A stretch of DNA of 54,832 bases, from the NCBI RefSeq assembly GCF_022347765.1, contig NZ_JAKRFZ010000027.1, positions 1 through 54,832 of the forward strand, in the 5' to 3' direction. The translations under genes were made by a program, and so were the position numbers. The notes beneath the pieces are model-generated. The model did no database searches and was not told the origin of the DNA. It worked only from the letters and a program-made list of their open reading frames with translations. Source of the DNA: Pseudoalteromonas sp. OOF1S-7 (lineage in GTDB: Bacteria > Pseudomonadota > Gammaproteobacteria > Enterobacterales > Alteromonadaceae). Shown in pieces: positions 35,563-43,385 of the stretch; within the stretch, counting starts at the first letter, position 1; each line of letters opens with the position of its first letter.

Positions 35563-37842
35563 GTGTTAGCAACATTACGAACCATCGCGGAGGTGGTCTC
35601 TCAGCAGGATAACCTCGAAACGGCTTTATCTCGCTTTGTGATGATGGTTAAGGAGGCAATGCACACCGAGTGTTGTTCTGTTTACTTTGCCGATTATAGT
35701 CAGGACAACTTCGTGTTGATGGCCAGCGATGGTCTCAATCCGGATGCGGTTGGCCGGTTTCGGGTTGGCTTCACAGAGGGTTTGGTTGGACTGGTTGCCC
35801 AGCGTGAAGAGCCAATCAACATTGCCCACGCGCAGAGTCACCCCAGGTTTAAATTACACGCCGAAGTACATGAAGAAGGCTATAATGCCTTTTTGTCGGT
35901 CCCCGTCGTGCATCAACGTAAAGTGCTGGGCGTGATAGTGGTTCAACAGCGTGATGAACGGGTGTTCAGTCATGATGAAGAGTCTTTTCTCATTACATTG
36001 TCTGCGCAGCTTGCCTCACAGCTTGCGCAGGTTGAGTTACAGTCCGTCCTGAAGCAAGACGCTTCCAGTCATAAAACGTCGGTGCTCAAAGGCGTTGCCA
36101 GTGCCCCCGGTATAGCGCTGGGGGAAGCTTTTGTGGTGATCCCTAAGCTCGACTTTGCCAGCATTGAGTCTCAGCAGTGCGAGCAAGTCCATCAGCAGCG
36201 ACAGCTGTTTCAGCAAGCCGTTGCCGCCACCCGACAAGAATTTCATGTACTGAAAAATACCCTCAGTGACTCGTTGCCCAAAGAAGCGCTGGCGGTATTC
36301 GAAGTTTATCAGCAGCTTCTGGATGCGCGCAGCCTGGGCCAGCGTGTTGAGCAACAGCTGGAGCAGGGATGGAACGCAAAATCTGCATTAAAGCATGTGA
36401 TTATTGAGTTGGTGACGCAGTTTGAAGCCATGTCCGATCCCTATATCCGTGAACGCGCGGTCGATGTCAGAGATTTAGGGATCAGGGTATTACATCACCT
36501 GGTCAGCACTGAGAGCATGGTGAAAAGCCACCCGGATAACACCATTTTAATTGCCAACGAGTTGACCCCGGCGATGCTGGCCGAAGTACCTAAAGATAAG
36601 CTCAAAGGGGTCATCAGTGTTCATGGGTCAGCGAACTCACACGCTTCGATTCTGACCCGGGCAATGGGGATCCCCGCTATCTGGGGGATTGAAGATATTC
36701 CTTTGTTGCAGTTCGATGGCAAAGATATGATCCTCGATGCCTATGCGGGGCGCGTTTATATTTCGCCTTCTGAGGTTTTGCGCAACGAGTATTCCGCGCT
36801 GAAGCTTAAAGAAGGCCAGCTACATGATAAATTTGAGGCTGAACACCACTTAGCGTCTGTCACCGCAGATGGTGAGCGGATCAGCCTGTTGCTGAATGCG
36901 GGTCTGGATCTGTCTACTGAACACCTCAGTGCTAAATACTGTGACGGTGTAGGCCTTTATCGCACTGAAGCCTGGTTTATGCAACGTGGACAGTTCCCGT
37001 CTCAGGCCGAGCAGGAAAACTGGTATCGTGACGTGCTGGCGCGCTATCATCCAGAACCAGTCGTTATGCGTACTCTGGACATCGGCGGCGATAAAGTGCT
37101 GGACTATTTTAATATCAGTGAAGATAACCCCTTCCTTGGCTGGCGTGGGATACGGGTCACGCTCGACCATCCTGAGCTGTTCTTAGATCAACTCAAGGCC
37201 ATGCTCAAGGCCAATGCGGGCCTGGGTAACTTGCGGATCATGTTGCCTATGGTCAGTCACACTGAGGAAGTGGATGAAGCATTGGCGCTGCTGGAGCAGG
37301 CATATTTCGAGTTGCAGGAGGAATGGGCCGATCAGTTTTATACTATCGATAAACCCGACATCGGGGTGATGCTGGAAGTACCATCCAGTATTTTTTTACT
37401 GCCGGAATGGGCCGACAAAGTTGATTTTTGCTCGGTAGGCAGTAATGACTTAACACAATACTTATTAGCGGTAGACCGGGCTAATGCGCAGGTGGCTGAG
37501 TTGTTCGAACCCTATCACCCCAGCGTGCTACGGGTGCTAAAGAAAATAGCTGACGACTGCCAGCAGCTGGAGCTGCCGTTTAGTTTGTGTGGTGAACTGG
37601 GTGGTGAGCCCCAAGGTGCAATTTTACTGGTTGCAATGGGATTTCGTCGTCTTAGTATGAACATTTCCTCATTAAATAAAATAAAGTGGACTTTGCGCAG
37701 GCTGGCGGTCAAAGATATGGAAACTCTGCTTAAGCAGTGTCTTGCGGCATCCAGCGCCAAACAGGTTCACAGACTGTTGCGTGAGTTTCTGATAGCGCAA
37801 GGCCTTAGTGAACTGCTTTACACCAAAAGTGATACGGCCTGA
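35563..37842 (+). CDS. ptsP: PtsP, enzyme I of the nitrogen phosphotransferase system
   Basis: This 759-residue protein starts at GTG 35563 after AGGAG. An N-terminal GAF domain (about 1-165) precedes the enzyme I core. The phosphohistidine is H360 in HGSANSHASILTR. The PEP-binding barrel follows, with the catalytic cysteine in SLCGELGG near residue 679. PtsP passes phosphate from PEP to NPr in the regulatory PTS-Ntr chain, and the GAF domain is thought to sense glutamine or related signals. The order rppH-ptsP-(TSUP)-lgt-thyA is conserved. Confidence 0.96.
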   Translation: MLATLRTIAEVVSQQDNLETALSRFVMMVKEAMHTECCSVYFADYSQDNFVLMASDGLNPDAVGRFRVGFTEGLVGLVAQREEPINIAHAQSHPRFKLHAEVHEEGYNAFLSVPVVHQRKVLGVIVVQQRDERVFSHDEESFLITLSAQLASQLAQVELQSVLKQDASSHKTSVLKGVASAPGIALGEAFVVIPKLDFASIESQQCEQVHQQRQLFQQAVAATRQEFHVLKNTLSDSLPKEALAVFEVYQQLLDARSLGQRVEQQLEQGWNAKSALKHVIIELVTQFEAMSDPYIRERAVDVRDLGIRVLHHLVSTESMVKSHPDNTILIANELTPAMLAEVPKDKLKGVISVHGSANSHASILTRAMGIPAIWGIEDIPLLQFDGKDMILDAYAGRVYISPSEVLRNEYSALKLKEGQLHDKFEAEHHLASVTADGERISLLLNAGLDLSTEHLSAKYCDGVGLYRTEAWFMQRGQFPSQAEQENWYRDVLARYHPEPVVMRTLDIGGDKVLDYFNISEDNPFLGWRGIRVTLDHPELFLDQLKAMLKANAGLGNLRIMLPMVSHTEEVDEALALLEQAYFELQEEWADQFYTIDKPDIGVMLEVPSSIFLLPEWADKVDFCSVGSNDLTQYLLAVDRANAQVAELFEPYHPSVLRVLKKIADDCQQLELPFSLCGELGGEPQGAILLVAMGFRRLSMNISSLNKIKWTLRRLAVKDMETLLKQCLAASSAKQVHRLLREFLIAQGLSELLYTKSDTA

Positions 37843-37908
37843 ACCGTGACTGGAGGCCTGCGCACAGATACGCTACTATAACGCGCCCATAATAATAAGA
37901 GTGTCTTT

Positions 37909-38721
37909 ATGACAATCAGTGTGCTACTCATTTTAAGCTGCGCCTTGCTTGGCTGCATTGTCGGTTTTCTTGCCGGATTACTTGGCATCGGCGGAGGCTT
38001 GATCATTGTGCCTGTACTGTCGGCAATCTTACTGTACTTTGAAGTGCTGGCCGATGAGCCTGTTATTGTTGTTGCTATTGCAACGTCACTGGCATCAATT
38101 CTATTTACGTCAACTTCCTCTGCGCTGGCTCACCACCGAAATCATAATGTGCCCTGGGAGATTGCTCCCTGGGTGATGACGGGTGTGGCTGTTGGTGCGT
38201 TGATCAGTGGGTTTATGGTCGCGCTGATCCCGGTGCACTGGGTAAAGTGGACGTTTGTCATTTCGGTGTTGTTAATAGCTGCTAAAATGGTGTTCAGCAC
38301 ACGCACAAGCGCCCCGAAAAAGCCACGTGAACTGCCATCAGGTCCTGTGCTTACTGCTATCACCACGTTGATGGGGGCACTGTCTGCCATGATTGGCATA
38401 GGTGGTGGCGTGCTGATTGTCCCGCTGCTGAGCTACTTCGGCGTGGATATGCGCAAGGCAATCGGTTGTGCGGCGGTCAGTGGGATCGTTATTGCTTTGT
38501 TTGGCTCCGTGGGATACATAGTGTCGGGTGGTCAGATATTGAAATTAACCGACGGTTTTGCTGGTTTTGTGTATTTACCAGCATTATTTGGTATTGTGCT
38601 GACATCCTGGTTTGTTGCTCCTGTCGGAGCTAAAGCAACGCACTACCTGCCGGTGCCAGTGATTAAGAAAGTGTTCGCGTTACTGCTCGTGGTGATTGCG
38701 GGAAAAATGTTATTTTATTGA
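37909..38721 (+). CDS. TSUP/TauE-SafE family membrane permease
   Basis: This 270-residue integral membrane protein has about eight helices and two related glycine-rich motifs, GLLGIGGGLIIVPVL near residue 23 and GIGGGVLIVPLLSYFG near residue 164, that mark the DUF81/TauE-SafE permeases. Members are linked to export or uptake of sulphonates, sulphite and related anions; the substrate here is unknown. It lies 66 bases after ptsP and nine before lgt, so it may be co-transcribed with lgt. Confidence 0.9.
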   Translation: MTISVLLILSCALLGCIVGFLAGLLGIGGGLIIVPVLSAILLYFEVLADEPVIVVAIATSLASILFTSTSSALAHHRNHNVPWEIAPWVMTGVAVGALISGFMVALIPVHWVKWTFVISVLLIAAKMVFSTRTSAPKKPRELPSGPVLTAITTLMGALSAMIGIGGGVLIVPLLSYFGVDMRKAIGCAAVSGIVIALFGSVGYIVSGGQILKLTDGFAGFVYLPALFGIVLTSWFVAPVGAKATHYLPVPVIKKVFALLLVVIAGKMLFY

Positions 38722-38730
38722 GGGAAAGCG

Positions 38731-39525
38731 ATGGCTTTGCAGTTTCCAGAAATCGATCCAATCATTTTTTCGATTGGACCCCTAAGTGTACGCTGGTATG
38801 GCGTGATGTATCTGATAGGTTTTGCGTTTGCCATGTGGTGGGCAAACAAAGAGGCCGACAAACCTAATTCGGGCTGGACCAAAGATGAAGTCAGTGACTT
38901 GCTATTTTATGGCATGCTGGGAGTCATTCTGGGCGGGCGTATTGGTTACGTATTGTTTTACCAGTTTAATCATTTCCTTGAAAATCCGATGTACCTATTA
39001 CGTATCGACCAGGGTGGCATGTCATTCCATGGCGGCGCACTGGGTGTCATTGCAGGTATTTTTATTTTTGCCTGGCGATTCAAAAAGTCACCTCTGACAG
39101 TTGGCGACTTTGTGGTGCCTATGGTCCCAGTGGGCCTGCTGGCAGGACGTATTGGTAACTTCATTAATGGTGAATTATGGGGTCGCCCAACAGACGTGCC
39201 CTGGGCTGTGGTTTTCCCGACAGGTGGTCCGCTTGCACGTCATCCGTCACAACTCTACGAAGCCTTTTTGGAAGGACTGGTGTTGTTTATCATGTTGATT
39301 TGGTATCGCAAACAGCCGCGCCCTGCTGGCAGTGTTGCTGGTTTGTTCCTGGTTGGCTACGGCACTTTCCGTTTTATCGTTGAGTACTTCCGTGAACCGG
39401 ATGCCCATATTGGTTTGTATGCCGGCATGATTTCTCAGGGTCAGATCTTGTCCTTACCTATGATGATTGGTGGCCTTGGCTTGATGATCTGGAGCCACAA
39501 GCGTACGGCGACTGCACGCGCGTAA
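38731..39525 (+). CDS. lgt: Prolipoprotein diacylglyceryl transferase
   Basis: This 264-residue polytopic enzyme carries the Lgt signature GRIGNFINGELWGRPTDVPW (its core key is RIGNFINGELWGR) and the HGG motif FHGGALG. It transfers diacylglycerol from phosphatidylglycerol to the lipobox cysteine of prolipoproteins, the first step for the many lipoproteins predicted in this window. GAGGGAAAG precedes the ATG. Confidence 0.97.
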   Translation: MALQFPEIDPIIFSIGPLSVRWYGVMYLIGFAFAMWWANKEADKPNSGWTKDEVSDLLFYGMLGVILGGRIGYVLFYQFNHFLENPMYLLRIDQGGMSFHGGALGVIAGIFIFAWRFKKSPLTVGDFVVPMVPVGLLAGRIGNFINGELWGRPTDVPWAVVFPTGGPLARHPSQLYEAFLEGLVLFIMLIWYRKQPRPAGSVAGLFLVGYGTFRFIVEYFREPDAHIGLYAGMISQGQILSLPMMIGGLGLMIWSHKRTATARA

Positions 39526-39533
39526 ACCTCAGG

Positions 39534-39560
39534 GGGACCCTAATCTCAGGGTCCCGTTTT
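39534..39560 (+). terminator. Intrinsic terminator after lgt
   Basis: GGGACCCT pairs with AGGGTCCC around AATCTC, followed by GTTTT. It lies eight bases past the lgt stop and separates lgt from thyA. Confidence 0.8.
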
Positions 39561-39674
39561 GCCCGCCAATAAATCCCGTCGTGAATTAGTTACCCCAGCC
39601 TGCGAACGTAGTATACTTTCGTGCCAGATAACCCCTGAGTCGGGTCAATAGTGAGATCATTTGAGGAGTAAAGC

Positions 39675-40508
39675 ATGAAAGTGTATTTGGAGTTGTTGCG
39701 GGATGTATTAGAAAACGGCACCCAGAAAGGGGACCGCACAGGTACTGGTACGCGCTCCGTGTTTGGCCGTCAGATTCGTCACAATCTTCAGGATGGCTTT
39801 CCGCTGCTGACCACCAAAAAGCTGCACTTTAAGAGCATTGCCAATGAGCTGATCTGGTTCCTCAAAGGCGATACCAATAAAACCTGGTTAAATGAAAACG
39901 GGGTGAAAATCTGGGATGAATGGGCACTGGAAAACGGTGATCTTGGCCCAATTTACGGCAAGCAGTGGACAGCCTGGCCGACCAAAGACGGTGGTGAAAT
40001 TAATCAGATCGACTATGTCGTTGATACTTTAAAAAACAACCCTAACAGCCGTCGTATTTTGTTCCATGGCTGGAACGTTGAGTATCTGCCGGACGAGTCG
40101 ATGAGCCCGCAAGAGAATGTTGAAGCCGGTCGTATGGCCTTACCACCTTGTCACTTGCTCTATCAGTTCTACGTGGCGGACGGTAAGTTATCAGGGCAGC
40201 TGTATATTCGCAGCTCAGATATTTTCCTGGGGCTGCCGTATAACATCGCCAGCTTGTCTTTACTGGTGCATATGCTGGCACAACAATGCGACCTTGAACC
40301 TGGCGAAGTCATTGTCAGCTTTGGAGATTTGCATGCTTATTCAAATCATATGGAGCAGATTGAACAGCAGTTGCAACGGGAGCCTAAGGGGTTACCAACG
40401 TTAAATATTCTGCGCAAGCCTGAGTCTATCTATGACTACCGATTCGAGGACTTTGCGATTGAGGGTTATAACGCCGATCCCAACATCAAAGCTCCTGTTG
40501 CGATCTGA
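39675..40508 (+). CDS. thyA: Thymidylate synthase
   Basis: This 277-residue enzyme has the catalytic cysteine C159 in ALPPCHLL, the phosphate-binding RSSDIFLGLPYNI and the C-terminal IKAPVAI. E. coli ThyA has 264 residues with the nucleophile at C146. The 13-residue difference is explained by an insertion just before the cysteine (PDESMSPQENVEAGR), a length class also found in other bacteria. It methylates dUMP with methylenetetrahydrofolate. GAGGAG precedes the ATG. Confidence 0.98.
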   Translation: MKVYLELLRDVLENGTQKGDRTGTGTRSVFGRQIRHNLQDGFPLLTTKKLHFKSIANELIWFLKGDTNKTWLNENGVKIWDEWALENGDLGPIYGKQWTAWPTKDGGEINQIDYVVDTLKNNPNSRRILFHGWNVEYLPDESMSPQENVEAGRMALPPCHLLYQFYVADGKLSGQLYIRSSDIFLGLPYNIASLSLLVHMLAQQCDLEPGEVIVSFGDLHAYSNHMEQIEQQLQREPKGLPTLNILRKPESIYDYRFEDFAIEGYNADPNIKAPVAI

Positions 40509-40550
40509 TTTTAAACTGTTCTATACCAATTTGGTGTTAGTTATGTGGTA

Positions 40551-40575
40551 GGCGGCCAGTGAAGGCCGCTTGTTG
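40551..40575 (+). terminator. Possible terminator after thyA
   Basis: GCGGCC pairs with GGCCGC around AGTGAA, followed by TTGTTG. The T-tract is poor, so termination is plausible but not certain. It lies between thyA and the SPOR-like lipoprotein gene. Confidence 0.4.
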
Positions 40576-40593
40576 TAGCAGGAGTAAGGCGTT

Positions 40594-41208
40594 ATGTCCA
40601 TCCATTCCAAAATAACTCAGTTAGTACATCATCGGCTCGTTGGTATGTTGGCCACACTATTGACAGTAGCCGGGTTTTTGTCCGCTTGCAGCTCACAGCC
40701 ATCAGTGGACGAAGAAGCTGAAGCGCGTGCCAGGGCTGAGTTGATCAAGACCTACAATGAACACAAAGCAGGTATTGAGCGTGTTGCTGCGATGGAGCAG
40801 GACTTGTCTCAGCTTCTGATCTTATTATCGTCTGCTCATGACATACAGCCGCTTGAAGAGAAAATCGCTCAGTCAGAGAAAAGTGTTGTGACTCATCAAG
40901 TAGAGCCAGCTTCCGCCAGCGAATTGTTCAATGCACCAAGCGAAGGTTCCATTGTGGTGCAGTTTGGGCGTCACCTTTTGAACGCACGCGCTCGAGCACA
41001 AAACGACCGGATCAGCGCATCTTTGTCTCTCATACAAAGTTACTACCCAGAGATGTTTAGAAATGTATCATTATATTTACAAACACCGGCGGTAAATGAT
41101 ACTCAGTTTTACCTTTCCCAGGCTTCCGGCTTCCTGTCTGTACAAGAAAGTGTCGTGTTCTGTCGTCTTATTCAAGCCAGTGGCCAACCTTGTAAATTGG
41201 TTAACTAG
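40594..41208 (+). CDS. Lipoprotein with C-terminal SPOR-like domain
   Basis: The protein has 204 residues. A signal with lipobox LSAC (cysteine near residue 32) is followed by an acidic helical segment and a C-terminal domain of about 85 residues. That domain reads like a SPOR fold: it opens with IVVQFGR and closes with FCRLIQASGQPCKLV, where the paired cysteines and Leu pattern match the ends of two other proteins downstream (the usher and the 46374 lipoprotein). SPOR domains bind denuded septal peptidoglycan. It is 219 bases before the pilin-like genes, so operon membership is uncertain. The SPOR call is from pattern only. Confidence 0.65.
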   Translation: MSIHSKITQLVHHRLVGMLATLLTVAGFLSACSSQPSVDEEAEARARAELIKTYNEHKAGIERVAAMEQDLSQLLILLSSAHDIQPLEEKIAQSEKSVVTHQVEPASASELFNAPSEGSIVVQFGRHLLNARARAQNDRISASLSLIQSYYPEMFRNVSLYLQTPAVNDTQFYLSQASGFLSVQESVVFCRLIQASGQPCKLVN

Positions 41209-41427
41209 CTAAAAAGTATTGAAATAATATTAAAGATTCTGTATTTAGGTACGATATAAAAGAAGTCTGAGTAGTGTTTTTATTCAAATTGAGCACCTTT
41301 CTACCCAAGGGCACTCGAATGAATTGATAAAATCACTATAAAGTCTTAGTTGTACGTTCAGTGCAAAGCGCTGCACGTGTGGTTTGGCCGGGTATGGAAG
41401 CGGCTATTTAATGAAAAGGACTAGCTG
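41209..41427 (+). promoter_or_regulatory. Upstream region of the pilin-like operon
   Basis: This AT-rich spacer has an inverted repeat GTGCA-AAGCGC-TGCAC at 41361-41376 and an A/T-rich block with TATAAA-like sequence at 41335-41340. No good -35/-10 pair or sigma-54 site was found. AAAAGGA at its end is the ribosome-binding site of the first pilin-like gene. Confidence 0.3.
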
Positions 41428-42012
41428 ATGGAAAAGTTAATGAACAAGTACTCTCTACTCTCAATTTTGGCTGCAATGCCTTTACTGGCTGCAGCGCAGC
41501 CTGCGGAATTCAAAGCATCCGTAACAGTAAGAAATATCTTCACGTTTGAAAATGCCGAGCCACTTAGCTTTGGTACAATACGTGCCAGTGGTGACACGGG
41601 GGGGGTTGAAACTGCGACTCTGGTTATTGCTGCAAACCCTAATACCGCGCCTCGGGCAGATTCAACCGATGTGACAAAAGCGGAGATTGCGATCCTGGAA
41701 CCTGGTACGCCAGCAAAATTTACCGTTGATGGCGTTTCACCCTATGCGACGCTGACTATTACTGATCCGACAGAAACCGATGTCTTACCGATAGATTTGC
41801 CGCCAACAACACCCGGCTTTAAGCTAGGCACTTTCACCTACTATGTGACTTCTGGTACATCTCCAGCCCCGGCAACAACCACAGTACAGGCTGATGCTGA
41901 CGGTAAAATTGCGTTTAATGTGGGTGCAACGCTGACAACAACCAGCGCCGCTGCGGGTAACTATATCGACGGCGAGTATGAAGGTACGTTCAGCGTTGAG
42001 CTGAGCTACTAA
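41428..42012 (+). CDS. DUF4402-type pilin-like secreted protein
   Basis: The protein has 194 residues. The signal peptide probably ends after LLAAAQPA near residue 26. The mature part is Thr/Ala/Pro-rich and follows the DUF4402 plan: an early LSFGTI motif, a PAKFTVDG block, and a closing segment AAGNYIDGEYEGTFSVELSY. The final aromatic-ending beta strand resembles the donor/acceptor strands of chaperone-usher subunits. With a chaperone and usher next to it, a role as the major surface subunit is likely. AAAAGGA sits seven bases before the ATG. Confidence 0.75.
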   Translation: MEKLMNKYSLLSILAAMPLLAAAQPAEFKASVTVRNIFTFENAEPLSFGTIRASGDTGGVETATLVIAANPNTAPRADSTDVTKAEIAILEPGTPAKFTVDGVSPYATLTITDPTETDVLPIDLPPTTPGFKLGTFTYYVTSGTSPAPATTTVQADADGKIAFNVGATLTTTSAAAGNYIDGEYEGTFSVELSY

Positions 42013-42051
42013 TCTGCTATGGCGGGTGAGCGATTTGCCCGCCAGTTTAGT

Positions 42052-42507
42052 ATGAAGGCGCTTTTGCTATTCGTCAGCTTGGTGGGCAGTATGCTCTGTC
42101 AGGCGAGTATTATACTCAATGCTGATCTGAACTTTGGCACTGTTATTGTGGCAGACCCCAGTGTGGTCGGCACGGTTACTGTATCCCGGGGCGGTGGAAC
42201 AAGCTCCTCTGGCAGTATCTATGTGGTCGAAAAAGGACACCCAGCAGAGCTTGTACTGGAGTCTTTTCCCATCGGTGTCTATCTGAATATCTCCACAGAT
42301 ATACTCAATGATGAGCTGGCACATACTCAGCTTATCAGCCAGGGAACATTGCGTGTTATCCAGCTTCATCATCCTGCCAGGGTCTTCGCTGATCAATATG
42401 GTCGCGCCCGGCTTGTGATAGGAGGCACATTGCAGAGTATGCCCCATGCTGGCAGTTACCTGGATGGACAGTATGAGACAACCATCAGCGTCGAAGTCAG
42501 CTATTAA
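42052..42507 (+). CDS. Second DUF4402-type pilin-like secreted protein
   Basis: The protein has 151 residues from ATG 42052, which gives a clean signal peptide (MKALLLFVSLVGSMLCQA); an upstream ATG at 42019 would put 11 polar residues in front. It shares the LNFGTV opening and the GSYLDGQYETTISVEVSY ending with the preceding protein but is otherwise diverged. It may be a minor or tip subunit. Neither candidate start has a strong ribosome-binding site. Confidence 0.7.
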   Translation: MKALLLFVSLVGSMLCQASIILNADLNFGTVIVADPSVVGTVTVSRGGGTSSSGSIYVVEKGHPAELVLESFPIGVYLNISTDILNDELAHTQLISQGTLRVIQLHHPARVFADQYGRARLVIGGTLQSMPHAGSYLDGQYETTISVEVSY

Positions 42508-42559
42508 GTAAGCACAGACTCTCTTTCATCGCCGTTAGAAGTAGAATAGGCAAGATCCA

Positions 42560-43372
42560 ATGAAATATATTACTCACATCATGCTGTTGGTGCTGTTGTT
42601 TTGCGCCGCTCAGTCTCAGGCCAATTTATTGATTTCACCCACCCGGGTCGTGTTTGATGAGCGCCAGCGAAATGCCAAAGTATTTCTGATCAACAACAGC
42701 CAGGAGTACAAAACTTACCGTCTGAGCTTTAAAGAAAAACTGGCACTGCCAGAGGGCGGGTATAAAGATGTGTCAGAGCAGGAAAATCCCAGGCGTTTAA
42801 GTGGGTTACTCAGAATGACACCGAAGCAGGTACGCCTTGCACCAGGCGAGCGCCAGGTCGTTAAACTGGCTTTGCGGCGAAAGAAAGACATGGCTGCGGG
42901 TGAATACCGCTCACACCTGTTCTTTCAGGCACTGCCTGAGAAAAAAGACTCGGCAAAAAAGGGGGTTGGGATCAGGCTGAATATGATTATGAGTTACAGT
43001 ATTCCAGTGATTTATCGTCAATCGGCATCTGTGCCGCAGGTCACCATTGATAGTGCTAAGGTGAGCCGGGGAGAAAGTGGTCGTTATGATACCCTTAAGC
43101 TGGCGCTCTCTCGCCAGGGAGATGCCAGTACGTTTGGCCAGGTAAGTGTTTTTTGGCGCAGACACAACACAGCTAAATGGCAAGAAGCCGCCATTGTGAG
43201 CAGCTATAGCATTTATCCGGAGGTCAGTCAGTCGCACTTACAGCTAAAGCTGATAGATCCGAGTATTATGCAGGGGGCGCGTGCCGGGGAGCTAAAAGTG
43301 GTGTATACCGGCAGTGGTGAATATCAGGGAATACCATTTGCGGAGCGCATCTTCCCTGTCACGTTACGCTGA
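42560..43372 (+). CDS. PapD-like periplasmic pilus chaperone
   Basis: The protein has 270 residues. The signal peptide ends near residue 21 (SQA). The first immunoglobulin-like domain contains LLISPTRVVFDERQR, and a G1-strand region LRMTPKQVRLAPGERQVVKL, the conserved donor strand of pilus chaperones. A second, shorter beta domain follows. It should fold and deliver subunits to the usher by donor-strand complementation. It sits 52 bases after the second subunit gene and 13 bases before the usher start. Confidence 0.85.
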   Translation: MKYITHIMLLVLLFCAAQSQANLLISPTRVVFDERQRNAKVFLINNSQEYKTYRLSFKEKLALPEGGYKDVSEQENPRRLSGLLRMTPKQVRLAPGERQVVKLALRRKKDMAAGEYRSHLFFQALPEKKDSAKKGVGIRLNMIMSYSIPVIYRQSASVPQVTIDSAKVSRGESGRYDTLKLALSRQGDASTFGQVSVFWRRHNTAKWQEAAIVSSYSIYPEVSQSHLQLKLIDPSIMQGARAGELKVVYTGSGEYQGIPFAERIFPVTLR

Positions 43373-43385
43373 CCCCGGTGGTCAG

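Noticed and set aside
41361..41376. Inverted repeat GTGCA-N6-TGCAC before the pilin-like genes
   Set aside because: The 5-base arms are short and there is no promoter next to them, so it is mentioned in the spacer entry but not claimed as an operator.
43314..43385. Longer usher start inside the chaperone gene
   Set aside because: The added residues are polar and would bury the obvious signal peptide that begins at 43386.
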